A stretch of DNA of 64,000 nucleotides from Poseidonibacter ostreae (lineage in GTDB: Bacteria; Campylobacterota; Campylobacteria; Campylobacterales; Arcobacteraceae). The stretch covers positions 1 to 64,000 of the forward strand of contig NZ_WFKJ01000009.1 in the NCBI RefSeq assembly GCF_009208075.1, written 5' to 3'. This document shows, one piece after another, positions 46,420-55,899 of this stretch (position 1 is its first letter; every line of letters begins with the position of its first letter). Under the pieces are notes generated by a model. That model worked only from the letters and a program-made list of their open reading frames with translations, was not told the DNA's origin and did no database searches. A program made the translations under genes and the position numbers.

Positions 46420-46695
46420 ATGAAAAGATTTGATTTAAGACATTTAAAAAATGATTTCTATGACAGAATGCTTGAACTGCTCGATAAGCAAATTCAAGAT
46501 GGTGAAAATGCAATTATTATATTTGAAATTGGAGATTTTGAAAATGTTCAAAAATCCGCAGATGTAATATATGAAGCTGGATATACATTAATGAACTCAA
46601 TTAAATTTACAGAAGTTGATTGGACATTAGTTATAAAAAAAGTTGCACCAGAACCTAGAGTTGTTGAAGAAGAAGCTAAAGAGGAAGTGAAATAA
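46420..46695 (+). CDS. Campylobacterota NuoE-position subunit (HP1264 type)
   Basis: A 91-residue protein at the position of NuoE but unrelated to the 24-kDa thioredoxin-like NuoE: there is no cysteine at all, so no 2Fe-2S cluster N1a. It has an alpha/beta pattern (DGENAIIIFEIGDFENVQKS, then WTLVIKKVAPEPR) and an acidic tail. In Helicobacter and Campylobacter the equivalent proteins replace the NADH module. A flavin-linked role has been proposed for the Helicobacter protein, but no flavin motif can be seen here. Its stop overlaps the next ATG by one base. Confidence 0.85.
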   Translation: MKRFDLRHLKNDFYDRMLELLDKQIQDGENAIIIFEIGDFENVQKSADVIYEAGYTLMNSIKFTEVDWTLVIKKVAPEPRVVEEEAKEEVK

Positions 46696-47504
46696 TGAAT
46701 AAAAAAGAACTAATCTCTAAAAGTGATTTCATTCTTTCTTTAGGAACAATGCTTTCTAATAATAAAGAAGAGGTAAGAAATTCAATTATTGAATCAATTG
46801 CAAAAACAAATGCGCAATTTGTTTATATGCACCCAATTGATAATATTGATTTAAAACTTTATTATACTCAATTTATAAAATATGAAGCAGGAAGTGAAGA
46901 GGGTATTTTAGCCTTAATCCTTGATGCTTTTGTAAAAGAATCTACTAGTGATATTCAAAAATATATAAATGATTTAGATTTAGGTTATATCTCTGCTGAA
47001 AGTTCTGCTGGAGAAGAAGAGTTTGAAGAAGCTTATGAAAACTCAAAAGAATCTCAATTTAAAACATTAATTATTGGTGATGATTTAATTGAACATCCAA
47101 GAGTTGAAAATATAGTAAAACTTCTTAGTATCATAAAAAAATACACAGATTTTAATCTAATTGTTTTAGATAACGATTTTGAAGAAAAAATAGACTCATG
47201 TGATAACTTTGATTTAGAAGAAGTAGAAGATTTAAAATCTTTTGATGGAACTGTAGTATATAGACTTATTGAAGATGAATCTACTGAAGATTTAATAGTA
47301 AGTGCTTCTTTTTCAAGAATCGCAAAAGTAGCTAACAAAGATGAAGTATATTTAAACTATAAAACTTCAAAAGTAAAAAAGAGTATTAAAGTTGATGAAA
47401 AATTACATGGAACAATCGCAATTGCTAAAATTACAGATTCTAATGAAGAAATTTTCACTAACTATAGATACAAACAAGTAAAAATAGAAAAGGTTGATGC
47501 ATAA
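46695..47504 (+). CDS. Campylobacterota NuoF-position subunit (HP1265 type), NuoG-like
   Basis: A 269-residue protein in the NuoF slot with none of NuoF's NADH, FMN or 4Fe-4S motifs. Instead its segments align in order with the C-terminal half of the adjacent NuoG: FILSLGTMLSNN (12-23) with FVISVGSYLKSD; VYMHPID (43-49) with LYFHPIA; and LIIGDDLIEHPRVENIVKLL (125-144) with LMVGEDLITHPNAANLAKLC, both followed by TDF. It is thus probably a NuoG-derived structural subunit capping the peripheral arm. It cannot accept electrons from NADH itself. Its stop shares one base with the nuoG ATG. Confidence 0.82.
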   Translation: MNKKELISKSDFILSLGTMLSNNKEEVRNSIIESIAKTNAQFVYMHPIDNIDLKLYYTQFIKYEAGSEEGILALILDAFVKESTSDIQKYINDLDLGYISAESSAGEEEFEEAYENSKESQFKTLIIGDDLIEHPRVENIVKLLSIIKKYTDFNLIVLDNDFEEKIDSCDNFDLEEVEDLKSFDGTVVYRLIEDESTEDLIVSASFSRIAKVANKDEVYLNYKTSKVKKSIKVDEKLHGTIAIAKITDSNEEIFTNYRYKQVKIEKVDA

Positions 47505-49978
47505 TGAGTGATATGATTACATTAACAATTGATGGAAAGCAAGTAGAAGCTAAAGATGGTGAATCAATCTTAAATGTAGCTCGTGCAAATGATGTATTTG
47601 TTCCAGCTGTTTGTTATTTAACAAGATGTTCACCAACACTTGCTTGTAGATTATGTTTAGTTGAAGCTGATGGAAAACAAGTATATGGTTGTAATACAAA
47701 AGTAAAAGCTGATATGGAAGTGGTTACTGAAACTCCTACAATTGCAAAAGAAAGACGTGCAATTATGGAAGTTTACGATGTAAATCATCCATTACAGTGT
47801 GGTGTTTGTGACCAAAGTGGTGAGTGTGAATTACAAAACTATTCATTATATATGAAAGTTGATTCACAAAGCTATAGTATAAAAGATGTTCATAGACCAA
47901 CTGCACATTGGGGAGTTATGAATTATGACCCAGGTTTATGTATTGTATGTGAAAGATGTGTAACTGTATGTAAAGATATGGTTGGTTCAAACGCACTTAG
48001 TACAGTAAAAAGACCATCAGATGCAATTGAAAAGACTTTTAAATCTGAAATGCCAAAAGATGCATATGCAATGTGGAATAAACTTAATAAGTCACTTATT
48101 GGTTATGATGCTGATGCATGTACTGATTGTGGTGAGTGTATAGCTGCTTGTCCTGTCGGAGCTTTAGTTTCACATGACTTCCAATATACATCAAACTCTT
48201 GGGAATTAAAAAAGATTCCAGCTGCAAATTCACACTCAAGTGATTGTGCTTTTATTTATTATGAAATAAAACAAGATTCAATTGATAATCACGAAACAAA
48301 AAGAATTTATAGAGTTACAAATGAACCTCATTATTCAACATTAAATGGTGCGGGAAGATTTGCTTATGATTTTGATAATAAAGTACAGACAAAAGATACA
48401 ACTGCATTTATAAATGCAATTGAAGCGTTTAAAAAAGCAAAAACAATTAAGTTCAATTCATTTATTACAAATGAAGAAGCATTGCTTTTACAAAAAATAT
48501 CAGATAAAACTGGTGCAAAATTAGTAAATGAAGATGCAAGACTATATCAAGAGTTTTTATCTAACTACTCAAGTACTGCAGGAAATTCTTTATACTCTTC
48601 AACACTAACAGCTGTGCATGATTCAAACTTTGTAATTTCTGTTGGTTCTTATTTAAAATCTGATTTACCAAATGCAAGATATGCATTAAATAACTCCGTT
48701 ATTATGAATAAAGGTGCTGCTTTATACTTCCACCCAATTGCAGATCCAGTTATGGAAAAAATTGGTAAAAAAGGAAAAACAACAGATTTTATTTACCATG
48801 ATGCACTAGCTCAAGAATCAATTCTTTATTTTATTCTTTATAAGTTTGGAAAAGAATTACCTGAAAATGTTAAAACATATATTGACTCTTTAACTGAAAC
48901 TAGAACAAAAACAGTAACTGAAACTATTAAAGAAAAAGTTGTTGAAATTGTAAAAGATGAAGAAACTGGTGAAGAAAAAGAAGTTTCTAAAATGGTTCCT
49001 AAAAAAGTTTCTAAAGAAGTTGAGTTTGAATATATTTCACTTTTAGAAGACTTTGGGAAAGATGAATCATTTATTGAACTAATTGATACAATGCTTGCTA
49101 AAAAAGACACTTACTCTTTAATGGTTGGTGAAGATTTAATCACTCATCCAAATGCAGCAAACTTAGCAAAATTATGTGGTCTTATTTCTAGATGTACAGA
49201 TTTTGATGTTGTGATTATTCCAACATCTACAAATACATTAGGTGTTTCGCAAATCTGTACACTTTCAAAGCAAGAAGAAGGCTTTACAGTTGGATATAAC
49301 GAAGCAGCAGATTTCCAACTTTCAGCACTTGGTGATGGAGATTTAGATATTCCAGCACTTAACCAACAAGAAGGTACTTTTACAAATATTGACCAAAAAA
49401 TTATTCCTACAAATGCAGCAGTTGGATTTAAAGGCTATGCTTTAAATAATATTGCAAATATGATTTTAGATGTTGATGTAGAATACACAATTGATTATAC
49501 ATCGCAGCTTCCTGTATCAAAAGGTTATCAAGCTGTAGAGTTTGATGATTTACCAAATATGTTTGGAAATGATAGAGTTGAATATAGAGGTTATGATTTA
49601 AAAGCTAATGAAATAGAGTTTAATGATGAAGTTAAAGAAATTACTTCAAAGAAATTAGAAGTAAATGAAAATGAAATTGTAATTTACAAAGCTAATCCAA
49701 TTAATCAATTTAATGAATTTACTGCAATGTCTCATGAATTTAAAGATGAACTTCAATCAGGTATTTTCTTCTCAACAGCAATGTTTGAGAAGTTAGAATT
49801 AGAAGCTGGAAGTAAAGTAAAAGTAAGTGCAAATAATGAAACTTTAGAACTAGAAGCATTTACTGATATTCAAATTACTGGTGAAATTGCTTATGTTTCT
49901 ACATTTGATAAAAACTCTGCATCTAAAGCTTTATTTGATACTTTTAGATTCAATACAGCAGTAGTAGAAAAGGTATAA
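47504..49978 (+). CDS. nuoG: NADH-quinone oxidoreductase subunit G
   Basis: Large iron-sulfur subunit, 824 residues. The N-terminal 2Fe-2S domain has Cys37, Cys48, Cys51 and Cys63; then HPLQCGVCDQSGEC (N5-type His/Cys ligands), CIVCERCVTVC (146-156) and CTDCGECIAAC (206-216). The extra cluster site of molybdopterin-type domains is absent (only Cys248 remains). Residues about 370-660 are the molybdopterin-oxidoreductase-like domain without cofactor. A lysine/glutamate-rich insert occupies about 465-508. It follows the NuoG-like subunit with a one-base overlap. In the absence of NuoE and NuoF, electrons must enter here or close by from another donor. Confidence 0.94.
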   Translation: MSDMITLTIDGKQVEAKDGESILNVARANDVFVPAVCYLTRCSPTLACRLCLVEADGKQVYGCNTKVKADMEVVTETPTIAKERRAIMEVYDVNHPLQCGVCDQSGECELQNYSLYMKVDSQSYSIKDVHRPTAHWGVMNYDPGLCIVCERCVTVCKDMVGSNALSTVKRPSDAIEKTFKSEMPKDAYAMWNKLNKSLIGYDADACTDCGECIAACPVGALVSHDFQYTSNSWELKKIPAANSHSSDCAFIYYEIKQDSIDNHETKRIYRVTNEPHYSTLNGAGRFAYDFDNKVQTKDTTAFINAIEAFKKAKTIKFNSFITNEEALLLQKISDKTGAKLVNEDARLYQEFLSNYSSTAGNSLYSSTLTAVHDSNFVISVGSYLKSDLPNARYALNNSVIMNKGAALYFHPIADPVMEKIGKKGKTTDFIYHDALAQESILYFILYKFGKELPENVKTYIDSLTETRTKTVTETIKEKVVEIVKDEETGEEKEVSKMVPKKVSKEVEFEYISLLEDFGKDESFIELIDTMLAKKDTYSLMVGEDLITHPNAANLAKLCGLISRCTDFDVVIIPTSTNTLGVSQICTLSKQEEGFTVGYNEAADFQLSALGDGDLDIPALNQQEGTFTNIDQKIIPTNAAVGFKGYALNNIANMILDVDVEYTIDYTSQLPVSKGYQAVEFDDLPNMFGNDRVEYRGYDLKANEIEFNDEVKEITSKKLEVNENEIVIYKANPINQFNEFTAMSHEFKDELQSGIFFSTAMFEKLELEAGSKVKVSANNETLELEAFTDIQITGEIAYVSTFDKNSASKALFDTFRFNTAVVEKV

Positions 49979-49979
49979 T

Positions 49980-50972
49980 ATGGAAACAAGTATTATAATA
50001 GAAACAATTATCAAAGTAATAGTAGTTTTAACAGTATTTTCAGCGCTTGCAGGATTTACAACTTATATTGAAAGAAAAATATTAGCATTTATGCAACGAA
50101 GACTTGGTCCTACAAATGTTGGTCCTTATGGTCTTTTACAAATTGCAGCAGATGGTATTAAACTTTTTACAAAAGAAGATTTTATTCCAGCAAATGCAAA
50201 TAAACCTATCTTTATGATTGCCCCAATCATCACAGCAGCAACAGCATTTATTTCAATGAGTGCTATTCCTTTTTTCCCAGAATTTGAGATGTTTGGTTAT
50301 ACCGTAAGACCAATTATAAGTGATATTAATGTGGGTGTTTTATTTGTACTATCAGTTGGTGGTGTTGGACTTTATGGACCATTATTAGGTGGTATGAGTT
50401 CTGCAAATAAATGGGCACTACTTGGAGGTGCTAGAACTGCAATACAACTTTTATCTTATGAAGTAGTTTCAGGTCTTTCACTTTTAGCTCCTTTAATGAT
50501 GGTTGGAAGTTTATCTTTAATTGATATTAATAACTATCAAGCAGGTGGAATTTCAAATTGGATTGTTTGGTCTCAACCATTAGCATTTGTTTTATTTGTT
50601 ATTGCAGGTTTTGCTGAAACAAATAGAACACCATTTGATTTACTTGAGCATGAAGCAGAATTAGTTGCAGGTTATGCAACTGAGTATTCTGGTATGAGAT
50701 GGGGTATGTTCTTTATTGGTGAGTATGCAGCATTATTTACAATTGCTTTCTTAACTGCACTAATTTTCTTAGGTGGATTTGAGCCATTATGGTTTATTCC
50801 AGGTGGATTAGCAATTGTACTAAAAGTAATGTTCTTGATTTTCTTATTCTTATGGACAAGAGCATCTTGGCCACACATTAGACCAGATCAATTAATGTGG
50901 TTATGTTGGAAAATATTAATGCCTTTAGCACTACTAAATATTTTAGTTACTGCTTTAGTGATAATGATTTAG
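49980..50972 (+). CDS. nuoH: NADH-quinone oxidoreductase subunit H
   Basis: Membrane subunit (ND1) that joins the peripheral and membrane arms and lines the quinone channel. The 330-residue protein has about eight helices and the conserved ERKILAFMQRRLGPTNVGPYG, ETNRTPFDLLEHEAELVAGY and TRASWPHIRPDQLM segments. It starts 1 base after the nuoG stop. Confidence 0.97.
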   Translation: METSIIIETIIKVIVVLTVFSALAGFTTYIERKILAFMQRRLGPTNVGPYGLLQIAADGIKLFTKEDFIPANANKPIFMIAPIITAATAFISMSAIPFFPEFEMFGYTVRPIISDINVGVLFVLSVGGVGLYGPLLGGMSSANKWALLGGARTAIQLLSYEVVSGLSLLAPLMMVGSLSLIDINNYQAGGISNWIVWSQPLAFVLFVIAGFAETNRTPFDLLEHEAELVAGYATEYSGMRWGMFFIGEYAALFTIAFLTALIFLGGFEPLWFIPGGLAIVLKVMFLIFLFLWTRASWPHIRPDQLMWLCWKILMPLALLNILVTALVIMI

Positions 50973-50981
50973 GGGAGAGTT

Positions 50982-51602
50982 ATGGGATTCGAAGAATTTA
51001 AAAATAGAAACATATCAGAAGACTATGTAGTAGTTCAAGAAGATAATTATCCTAAAACATCTTGGGACACATTTAAGCAAGTAGTTACAAGATCTGTAAA
51101 GGGTGAATTATTTACAGGTTTAAAAATTACATTTAAGATGATGACAGGTGCTTTATTTAATGGTGAAATGGCAACTGTTCAATATCCAGCAGAAAAACTG
51201 CCAATAGGTCCACGATATAGAGCGGTACATAGATTACTTGTATTATTAGAATCAGGTGAAGAAAGATGTATTGGTTGTGGATTATGTGAAAAAATTTGTA
51301 TTGCAAATTGTATTAGAATGGAAACTAGAGTTGATGAAAACTCTAGAAAAGAAGTTTTAGAATATACAATTAATATGGGTAGATGTATTTTTTGTGGTTA
51401 CTGTGCAGAAGTTTGTCCAGAGCTTGCAATTGTTCATGGAGGAAGATATGAAAATGTTTCAGAACAAAGAGCATCTTTCTCACTTAAAGAAGATATTTTA
51501 ACACCATTTGATCAGTTAAACCAACAAACAGAGTTTGCTGGTTTTGGTTCAGTATCACCAGATGCTGATGAAAAAATTAAAAAAACACCATTGTCGTACT
51601 AA
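50982..51602 (+). CDS. nuoI: NADH-quinone oxidoreductase subunit I
   Basis: Carries two 4Fe-4S clusters (N6a and N6b) between NuoG and NuoB. Ligand sets are Cys96, 99, 102, 106 (CIGCGLCEKIC) and Cys135, 138, 141, 145 (CIFCGYCAEVC). The usual proline after Cys106 is replaced by Ile-Ala-Asn-Cys. The 206-residue protein has a longer N-terminus than E. coli NuoI. A GGGGAG site precedes the ATG. Confidence 0.96.
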   Translation: MGFEEFKNRNISEDYVVVQEDNYPKTSWDTFKQVVTRSVKGELFTGLKITFKMMTGALFNGEMATVQYPAEKLPIGPRYRAVHRLLVLLESGEERCIGCGLCEKICIANCIRMETRVDENSRKEVLEYTINMGRCIFCGYCAEVCPELAIVHGGRYENVSEQRASFSLKEDILTPFDQLNQQTEFAGFGSVSPDADEKIKKTPLSY

Positions 51603-51611
51603 GGAGTATAG

Positions 51612-52202
51612 ATGTTTGAAATAGTAGCTTTTTGTCTGTTTTCAGTTTTAACTATAACTATGTTTAGTATTACAGTATTAACAAGCAATGCTTTATATGC
51701 GTTAAGTTCATTAGCAGCGGGAATGATTTTTATATCTGCATTTTTCTTTTTATTAAATGCAGATTTCCTAGGTGCTGTACAAATCGTAGTTTATACTGGT
51801 GCGATTATGGCACTTTATGCCTTTGGAATGATGTTCTTTGATTCATTATCTGAAGTAAAAGAGAAGGTTAAAAATCCAAGATTAGTATTTTTATTATCAG
51901 GAATGGTAGCTTTAATTGTTGTAGTTATTTTTATCTCACCAATTTTAGGTGAAAATATTGATGCAAACTTACCAATTAATCCAAGTTATGGAAATACAGT
52001 AGATGTTGGTTTAGTATTATTTACTAAATACTTAGTTCCTTTTGAAGTTGCTGCAATTATGTTATTAATTGCCATGATAGGTGGAATTGTATTAGCAGGA
52101 AAGAAAATGGAAGTATCATATTCTGATATGACTGAAGAAGAAATTGATGCACATATTGAAGCTCAAAATGAGTTAGAAGCATCAAAAAAGGATGTTAAAT
52201 GA
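51612..52202 (+). CDS. nuoJ: NADH-quinone oxidoreductase subunit J
   Basis: Membrane subunit ND6, 196 residues with five helices. The conserved third helix region LGAVQIVVYTGAIMALYAFGMM contains the pi-bulge needed for coupling. Its C-terminus is acidic (MTEEEIDAHIEAQNELEASK). It overlaps nuoK by 4 bases. Confidence 0.95.
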   Translation: MFEIVAFCLFSVLTITMFSITVLTSNALYALSSLAAGMIFISAFFFLLNADFLGAVQIVVYTGAIMALYAFGMMFFDSLSEVKEKVKNPRLVFLLSGMVALIVVVIFISPILGENIDANLPINPSYGNTVDVGLVLFTKYLVPFEVAAIMLLIAMIGGIVLAGKKMEVSYSDMTEEEIDAHIEAQNELEASKKDVK

Positions 52203-52498
52203 CACTTAACGCTTATTTGATATTATCAACACTTTTATTTTGTATTGGATTAGTTGGAGTATTAAGAAGAAAGAATGTTTTAATGCTTTTCTTCTCAACA
52301 GAAATTATGTTAAATGCAGTAAATGTTGGGCTTGCAGCAATTTCTAAATTCCATGGAGATTTAGCAGGGCAAATGTTTGCTTTCTTTATTATTGCAGTTG
52401 CTGCTAGTGAAGTTGCTATTGGATTAGGTCTTTTAATTCTTTGGTATAAAAGAACAGGTTCTATTAACTTAGATGATATTGCTAAGATGAAGGGGTAG
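52199..52498 (+). CDS. nuoK: NADH-quinone oxidoreductase subunit K
   Basis: Membrane subunit ND4L, 99 residues, three helices. The two conserved membrane glutamates are seen in FSTEIMLNAVNVG and AASEVAIGLGL. The ATG lies inside the nuoJ stop (ATGA), so translation is coupled. Confidence 0.96.
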   Translation: MTLNAYLILSTLLFCIGLVGVLRRKNVLMLFFSTEIMLNAVNVGLAAISKFHGDLAGQMFAFFIIAVAASEVAIGLGLLILWYKRTGSINLDDIAKMKG

Positions 52499-52500
52499 TA

Positions 52501-54372
52501 ATGGAAAAATATGTATATATAGCACTTTTTGCCCCACTAGTTGGTTCTTTAGTTGCTGCTTTATTCTCAATGAGAGGAAAGATTGCCTTTACAGGATGGT
52601 TTACATCATTTATGTTAGCTGTTTCAATGTTTGCATCTTTAAATCTTCTATCATTTATTTATTCAACAGATACAGTTTTAAATATAACTCTATTTCAGTG
52701 GATAAAAGCAGGTAATTTAAATATTCCTTTTGGTTTTATTATTGACCATGTAAGTGTTGTGATGATGACAGTTGTAACTGTGGTTTCAACAATGGTTCAT
52801 ATTCACTCAATTGGTTATATGGAAAATGATGAAGGTTTTAATAGATATTTCTCTTATCTTTCAGCTTTCGTTTTCTCAATGCTTGTTCTTGTAATGAGTG
52901 ATAACTTTGCTGTTCTTTTCATTGGATGGGAAGGTGTTGGAGTTTGTTCATGGCTATTAATTGGATTCTGGTATAAAAAAGAATCAGCATCATGGGCAGC
53001 TAATGAAGCCTTTATTATGAATAGAGTGGGAGATTTAGGTCTTCTTCTTGGTATGTTCTTAATTTACTGGAATTTAGGTTCGTTACAATATTCACATGTA
53101 TTTGAAAATATTGCAAGTTTAGAAACTAGTACTATTGCATGGATTGGAATACTATTATTCGTAGGAGCAATGGGTAAATCAGCGCAATTCCCATTACATA
53201 CATGGCTAGCAGATGCGATGGAGGGACCAACTCCTGTTTCTGCATTAATTCATGCAGCAACTATGGTAACAGCTGGTGTTTATTTAGTAGTACGTGCAAA
53301 TGAATTATATGTATTAGTTCCTGAAGTTGGATATGCAATTGCTTGTTTAGGTGCATTTGTTGCAATATTTGCTGCATCAATGGCACTTGTTCATAATGAT
53401 ATGAAAAGAATTATCGCTTACTCAACACTATCTCAACTTGGATATATGTTTGTTGCTGCTGGTCTTGGAGCTTATTGGGTTGCATTATTTCACCTTGTAA
53501 CTCATGCTTTCTTTAAATCAGTATTATTCTTAGGTGCTGGTAATGTTATGCATGCTATGAATGATGAACTTGATATTAGAAAAATGGGTGGATTACATAG
53601 TAAAATGAAATCAACTTCAATTATTATGACAATTGCATCTGTTGCTCTTGCTGGTATTTTCCCTCTTGCTGGTTTCTTCTCAAAAGATAAAATCTTAGAA
53701 GCAGCCTTTAATGGTGATGCTTATTTCTTATGGTTAATTTTATGGATAACAGCAGGTTTAACAGCATTTTATTCATTTAGATTAGTAATGAAAGTTTTCC
53801 ATGGAGAACAAAACTATTCAAATGAAGATTTCCATCCTCATGAAGCAAAAAGTTTTGTAATAGCTGCAATGATTCCTCTTGCTATTTTAGCAGTAATTGC
53901 TGGATGGTTTGAGCATGCATTTATAGATTTTGTTACTAAAACTTTACCAACTTGGGAAGCTAGTAATACTGCATCTTCAACAGTTTGGATTTTAATTCTT
54001 GTAACAAGTGCAGTTGCCATTGCTGGTATTGCTTATGCAGTTATTAAATATAGAAATGGTGGATTTAGTAAAGAATGGGAAAATAAAGGGATTTATAAAC
54101 TTTTATCAAACCAATATTATATTCCTCATTTCTATGAAAACTTTATTACAAAACCATATCATCAGCTTTCAGTTTGGGTATTTGAAGTTATTGAAATAAA
54201 AATGATTGACAATACAATTGAGGGAATTGCAAGATTAATTAATAAAGCTGGTGGAAAAGCTAGAGTTATTCAATCAGGTAATTTATCATCATCATTAAGA
54301 CTTATGGTTTTAGGATTAATTTTAGGATTAGTTTTAGCTTTAGTGTTATCGTTATTTGGAGGAGTTAAGTAA
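52501..54372 (+). CDS. nuoL: NADH-quinone oxidoreductase subunit L
   Basis: Distal antiporter-like proton-pumping subunit (ND5), 623 residues with about 16 helices. Key segments: FIGWEGVGVCSWLLIGFWYK (essential Glu), KSAQFPLHTWLADAMEGPTP, ALIHAATMVTAGVYL and HNDMKRIIAYSTLSQLGYM (coupling Lys). The C-terminal lateral helix region (after about residue 520) is present. It begins 2 bases after nuoK. Confidence 0.97.
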   Translation: MEKYVYIALFAPLVGSLVAALFSMRGKIAFTGWFTSFMLAVSMFASLNLLSFIYSTDTVLNITLFQWIKAGNLNIPFGFIIDHVSVVMMTVVTVVSTMVHIHSIGYMENDEGFNRYFSYLSAFVFSMLVLVMSDNFAVLFIGWEGVGVCSWLLIGFWYKKESASWAANEAFIMNRVGDLGLLLGMFLIYWNLGSLQYSHVFENIASLETSTIAWIGILLFVGAMGKSAQFPLHTWLADAMEGPTPVSALIHAATMVTAGVYLVVRANELYVLVPEVGYAIACLGAFVAIFAASMALVHNDMKRIIAYSTLSQLGYMFVAAGLGAYWVALFHLVTHAFFKSVLFLGAGNVMHAMNDELDIRKMGGLHSKMKSTSIIMTIASVALAGIFPLAGFFSKDKILEAAFNGDAYFLWLILWITAGLTAFYSFRLVMKVFHGEQNYSNEDFHPHEAKSFVIAAMIPLAILAVIAGWFEHAFIDFVTKTLPTWEASNTASSTVWILILVTSAVAIAGIAYAVIKYRNGGFSKEWENKGIYKLLSNQYYIPHFYENFITKPYHQLSVWVFEVIEIKMIDNTIEGIARLINKAGGKARVIQSGNLSSSLRLMVLGLILGLVLALVLSLFGGVK

Positions 54373-55899
54373 ATGGAAAATATCTTATCAATGCTGATAT
54401 TTTTTCCAGCAGTAGCAGCAACTGTAGGATTTATGATTCATAAAGATTCTATGAGACAGTTTGGTGTAGTTGTTACTATTGTTGAGTTTGTATTAGCTCT
54501 TTTATTATGGTATCACTTTGATACTAATGTTGCACAAATGCAGTTTGTTCAAACATTCCCACTTATTAGCTCTTATGGTATTAATTATGTGGTTGGAATT
54601 GATGGTGTTTCATTATTCTTAATTATTATGATTACGTTTATGACGATGATATCTGTAATTGGATTAACAGAAAAAAGAGCAGTTAAAAACTTAATTATTA
54701 CAATTCTTTACCTTGAAATGACAATGGTTGGAGTTTTTGTATCTTTAGATTTAATTATGTTCTATATTTTCTGGGAACTTACACTTATTCCAATGTTTTA
54801 TATTATTGGTTTTTGGGGTGCAGAGAGAAGATTCCACGCAGCTATTAAGTTCTTCTTATATACATTTATAGGTTCACTAATTATGCTTATTGGTATGTTA
54901 TATTTTGGATATATTTACCATGAAACTACTGGTGTTTGGAGCTTCAATTTACTTGATTGGTATAGTGTTGTTTTACCATTTGATGTTCAATTATGGCTAT
55001 TTATTGCTTTCTTCTTTGGTTTTGCAGTTAAAGTACCTATGTTTCCTTTCCATACTTGGTTACCTCTTGCACACAGTCAAGCGCCAACTATTGGTTCTAT
55101 TGTATTAGCAGCTGTATTACTTAAAATGGAAACTTATGGATTTATTAGATTCTCACTTCCACTGTTTCCAGATGCGAGTGTATACTTTATGCCATTTATG
55201 GCAACGCTTGGAATCATTGCTATTATTTATACGGCAATGGTGGCTTATGCGCAAGAAGATATGAAACAAATGATTGCATACTCTTCAATTTCACATATGG
55301 GTGTAATTATTCTTGGAGTATTTGCATTAAATGCTGAGGGGATTTCAGGAGCAGTATTCTTAATGATTGGACATGGTGTTGTATCAGGAGCACTATTTAT
55401 GAGTGTTGGTGTACTTTATGATAGAAGAAAAACTAAGATGATTAAAGAGTTTGGTGGATTAGCTAAAAATATGCCAATGTTCGCATTAGTTTATGCGGTT
55501 GTATTAATGGCTTCAATTGGTTTACCTTTAACAATTGGGTTTGTTGGAGAGTTTTTATCTCTTCTTGGATTCTTTAAAGTTTCACCAATCTTAACATTTG
55601 TTGCATCTTTAACTATTGTATTAAGTGCTGTATATATGTTATCAATGTATAAAAGAACATTCTTTGGAGAATTAATAAAAAAAGAGAATAAAGATATGAA
55701 AGATATTCATGGACGAGAGCTTCTAGCTTTAGGTTCACTAGTTTTCTTAATTATTTCATTAGGTGTTTATCCAAAAGTTATCTTAGAACCACTTGATATC
55801 TCAGTTCAAAAAGTTATAAAAATTATGGATGTAAAATCTGTAGAAGAGAGTACTAAAGAGAGACTTCGTTCTTTAAATTCAATTGGGGAGGTTAAATAA
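54373..55899 (+). CDS. nuoM: NADH-quinone oxidoreductase subunit M
   Basis: Antiporter-like subunit ND4, 508 residues. Signatures are FYIFWELTLIPMFYIIGFWG, KVPMFPFHTWLPLAHSQAPT, VLLKMETYGFIRF and QEDMKQMIAYSSISHMGVI. It starts immediately after the nuoL stop and shares a base with nuoN. Confidence 0.97.
   Translation: MENILSMLIFFPAVAATVGFMIHKDSMRQFGVVVTIVEFVLALLLWYHFDTNVAQMQFVQTFPLISSYGINYVVGIDGVSLFLIIMITFMTMISVIGLTEKRAVKNLIITILYLEMTMVGVFVSLDLIMFYIFWELTLIPMFYIIGFWGAERRFHAAIKFFLYTFIGSLIMLIGMLYFGYIYHETTGVWSFNLLDWYSVVLPFDVQLWLFIAFFFGFAVKVPMFPFHTWLPLAHSQAPTIGSIVLAAVLLKMETYGFIRFSLPLFPDASVYFMPFMATLGIIAIIYTAMVAYAQEDMKQMIAYSSISHMGVIILGVFALNAEGISGAVFLMIGHGVVSGALFMSVGVLYDRRKTKMIKEFGGLAKNMPMFALVYAVVLMASIGLPLTIGFVGEFLSLLGFFKVSPILTFVASLTIVLSAVYMLSMYKRTFFGELIKKENKDMKDIHGRELLALGSLVFLIISLGVYPKVILEPLDISVQKVIKIMDVKSVEESTKERLRSLNSIGEVK

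Noticed and set aside
48838-49110. Minus-strand open frame of 90 codons inside nuoG
   Set aside because: It is a shadow of the Lys/Glu-rich NuoG insert read backwards, giving a low-complexity Ser/Thr/Val product without start signals.
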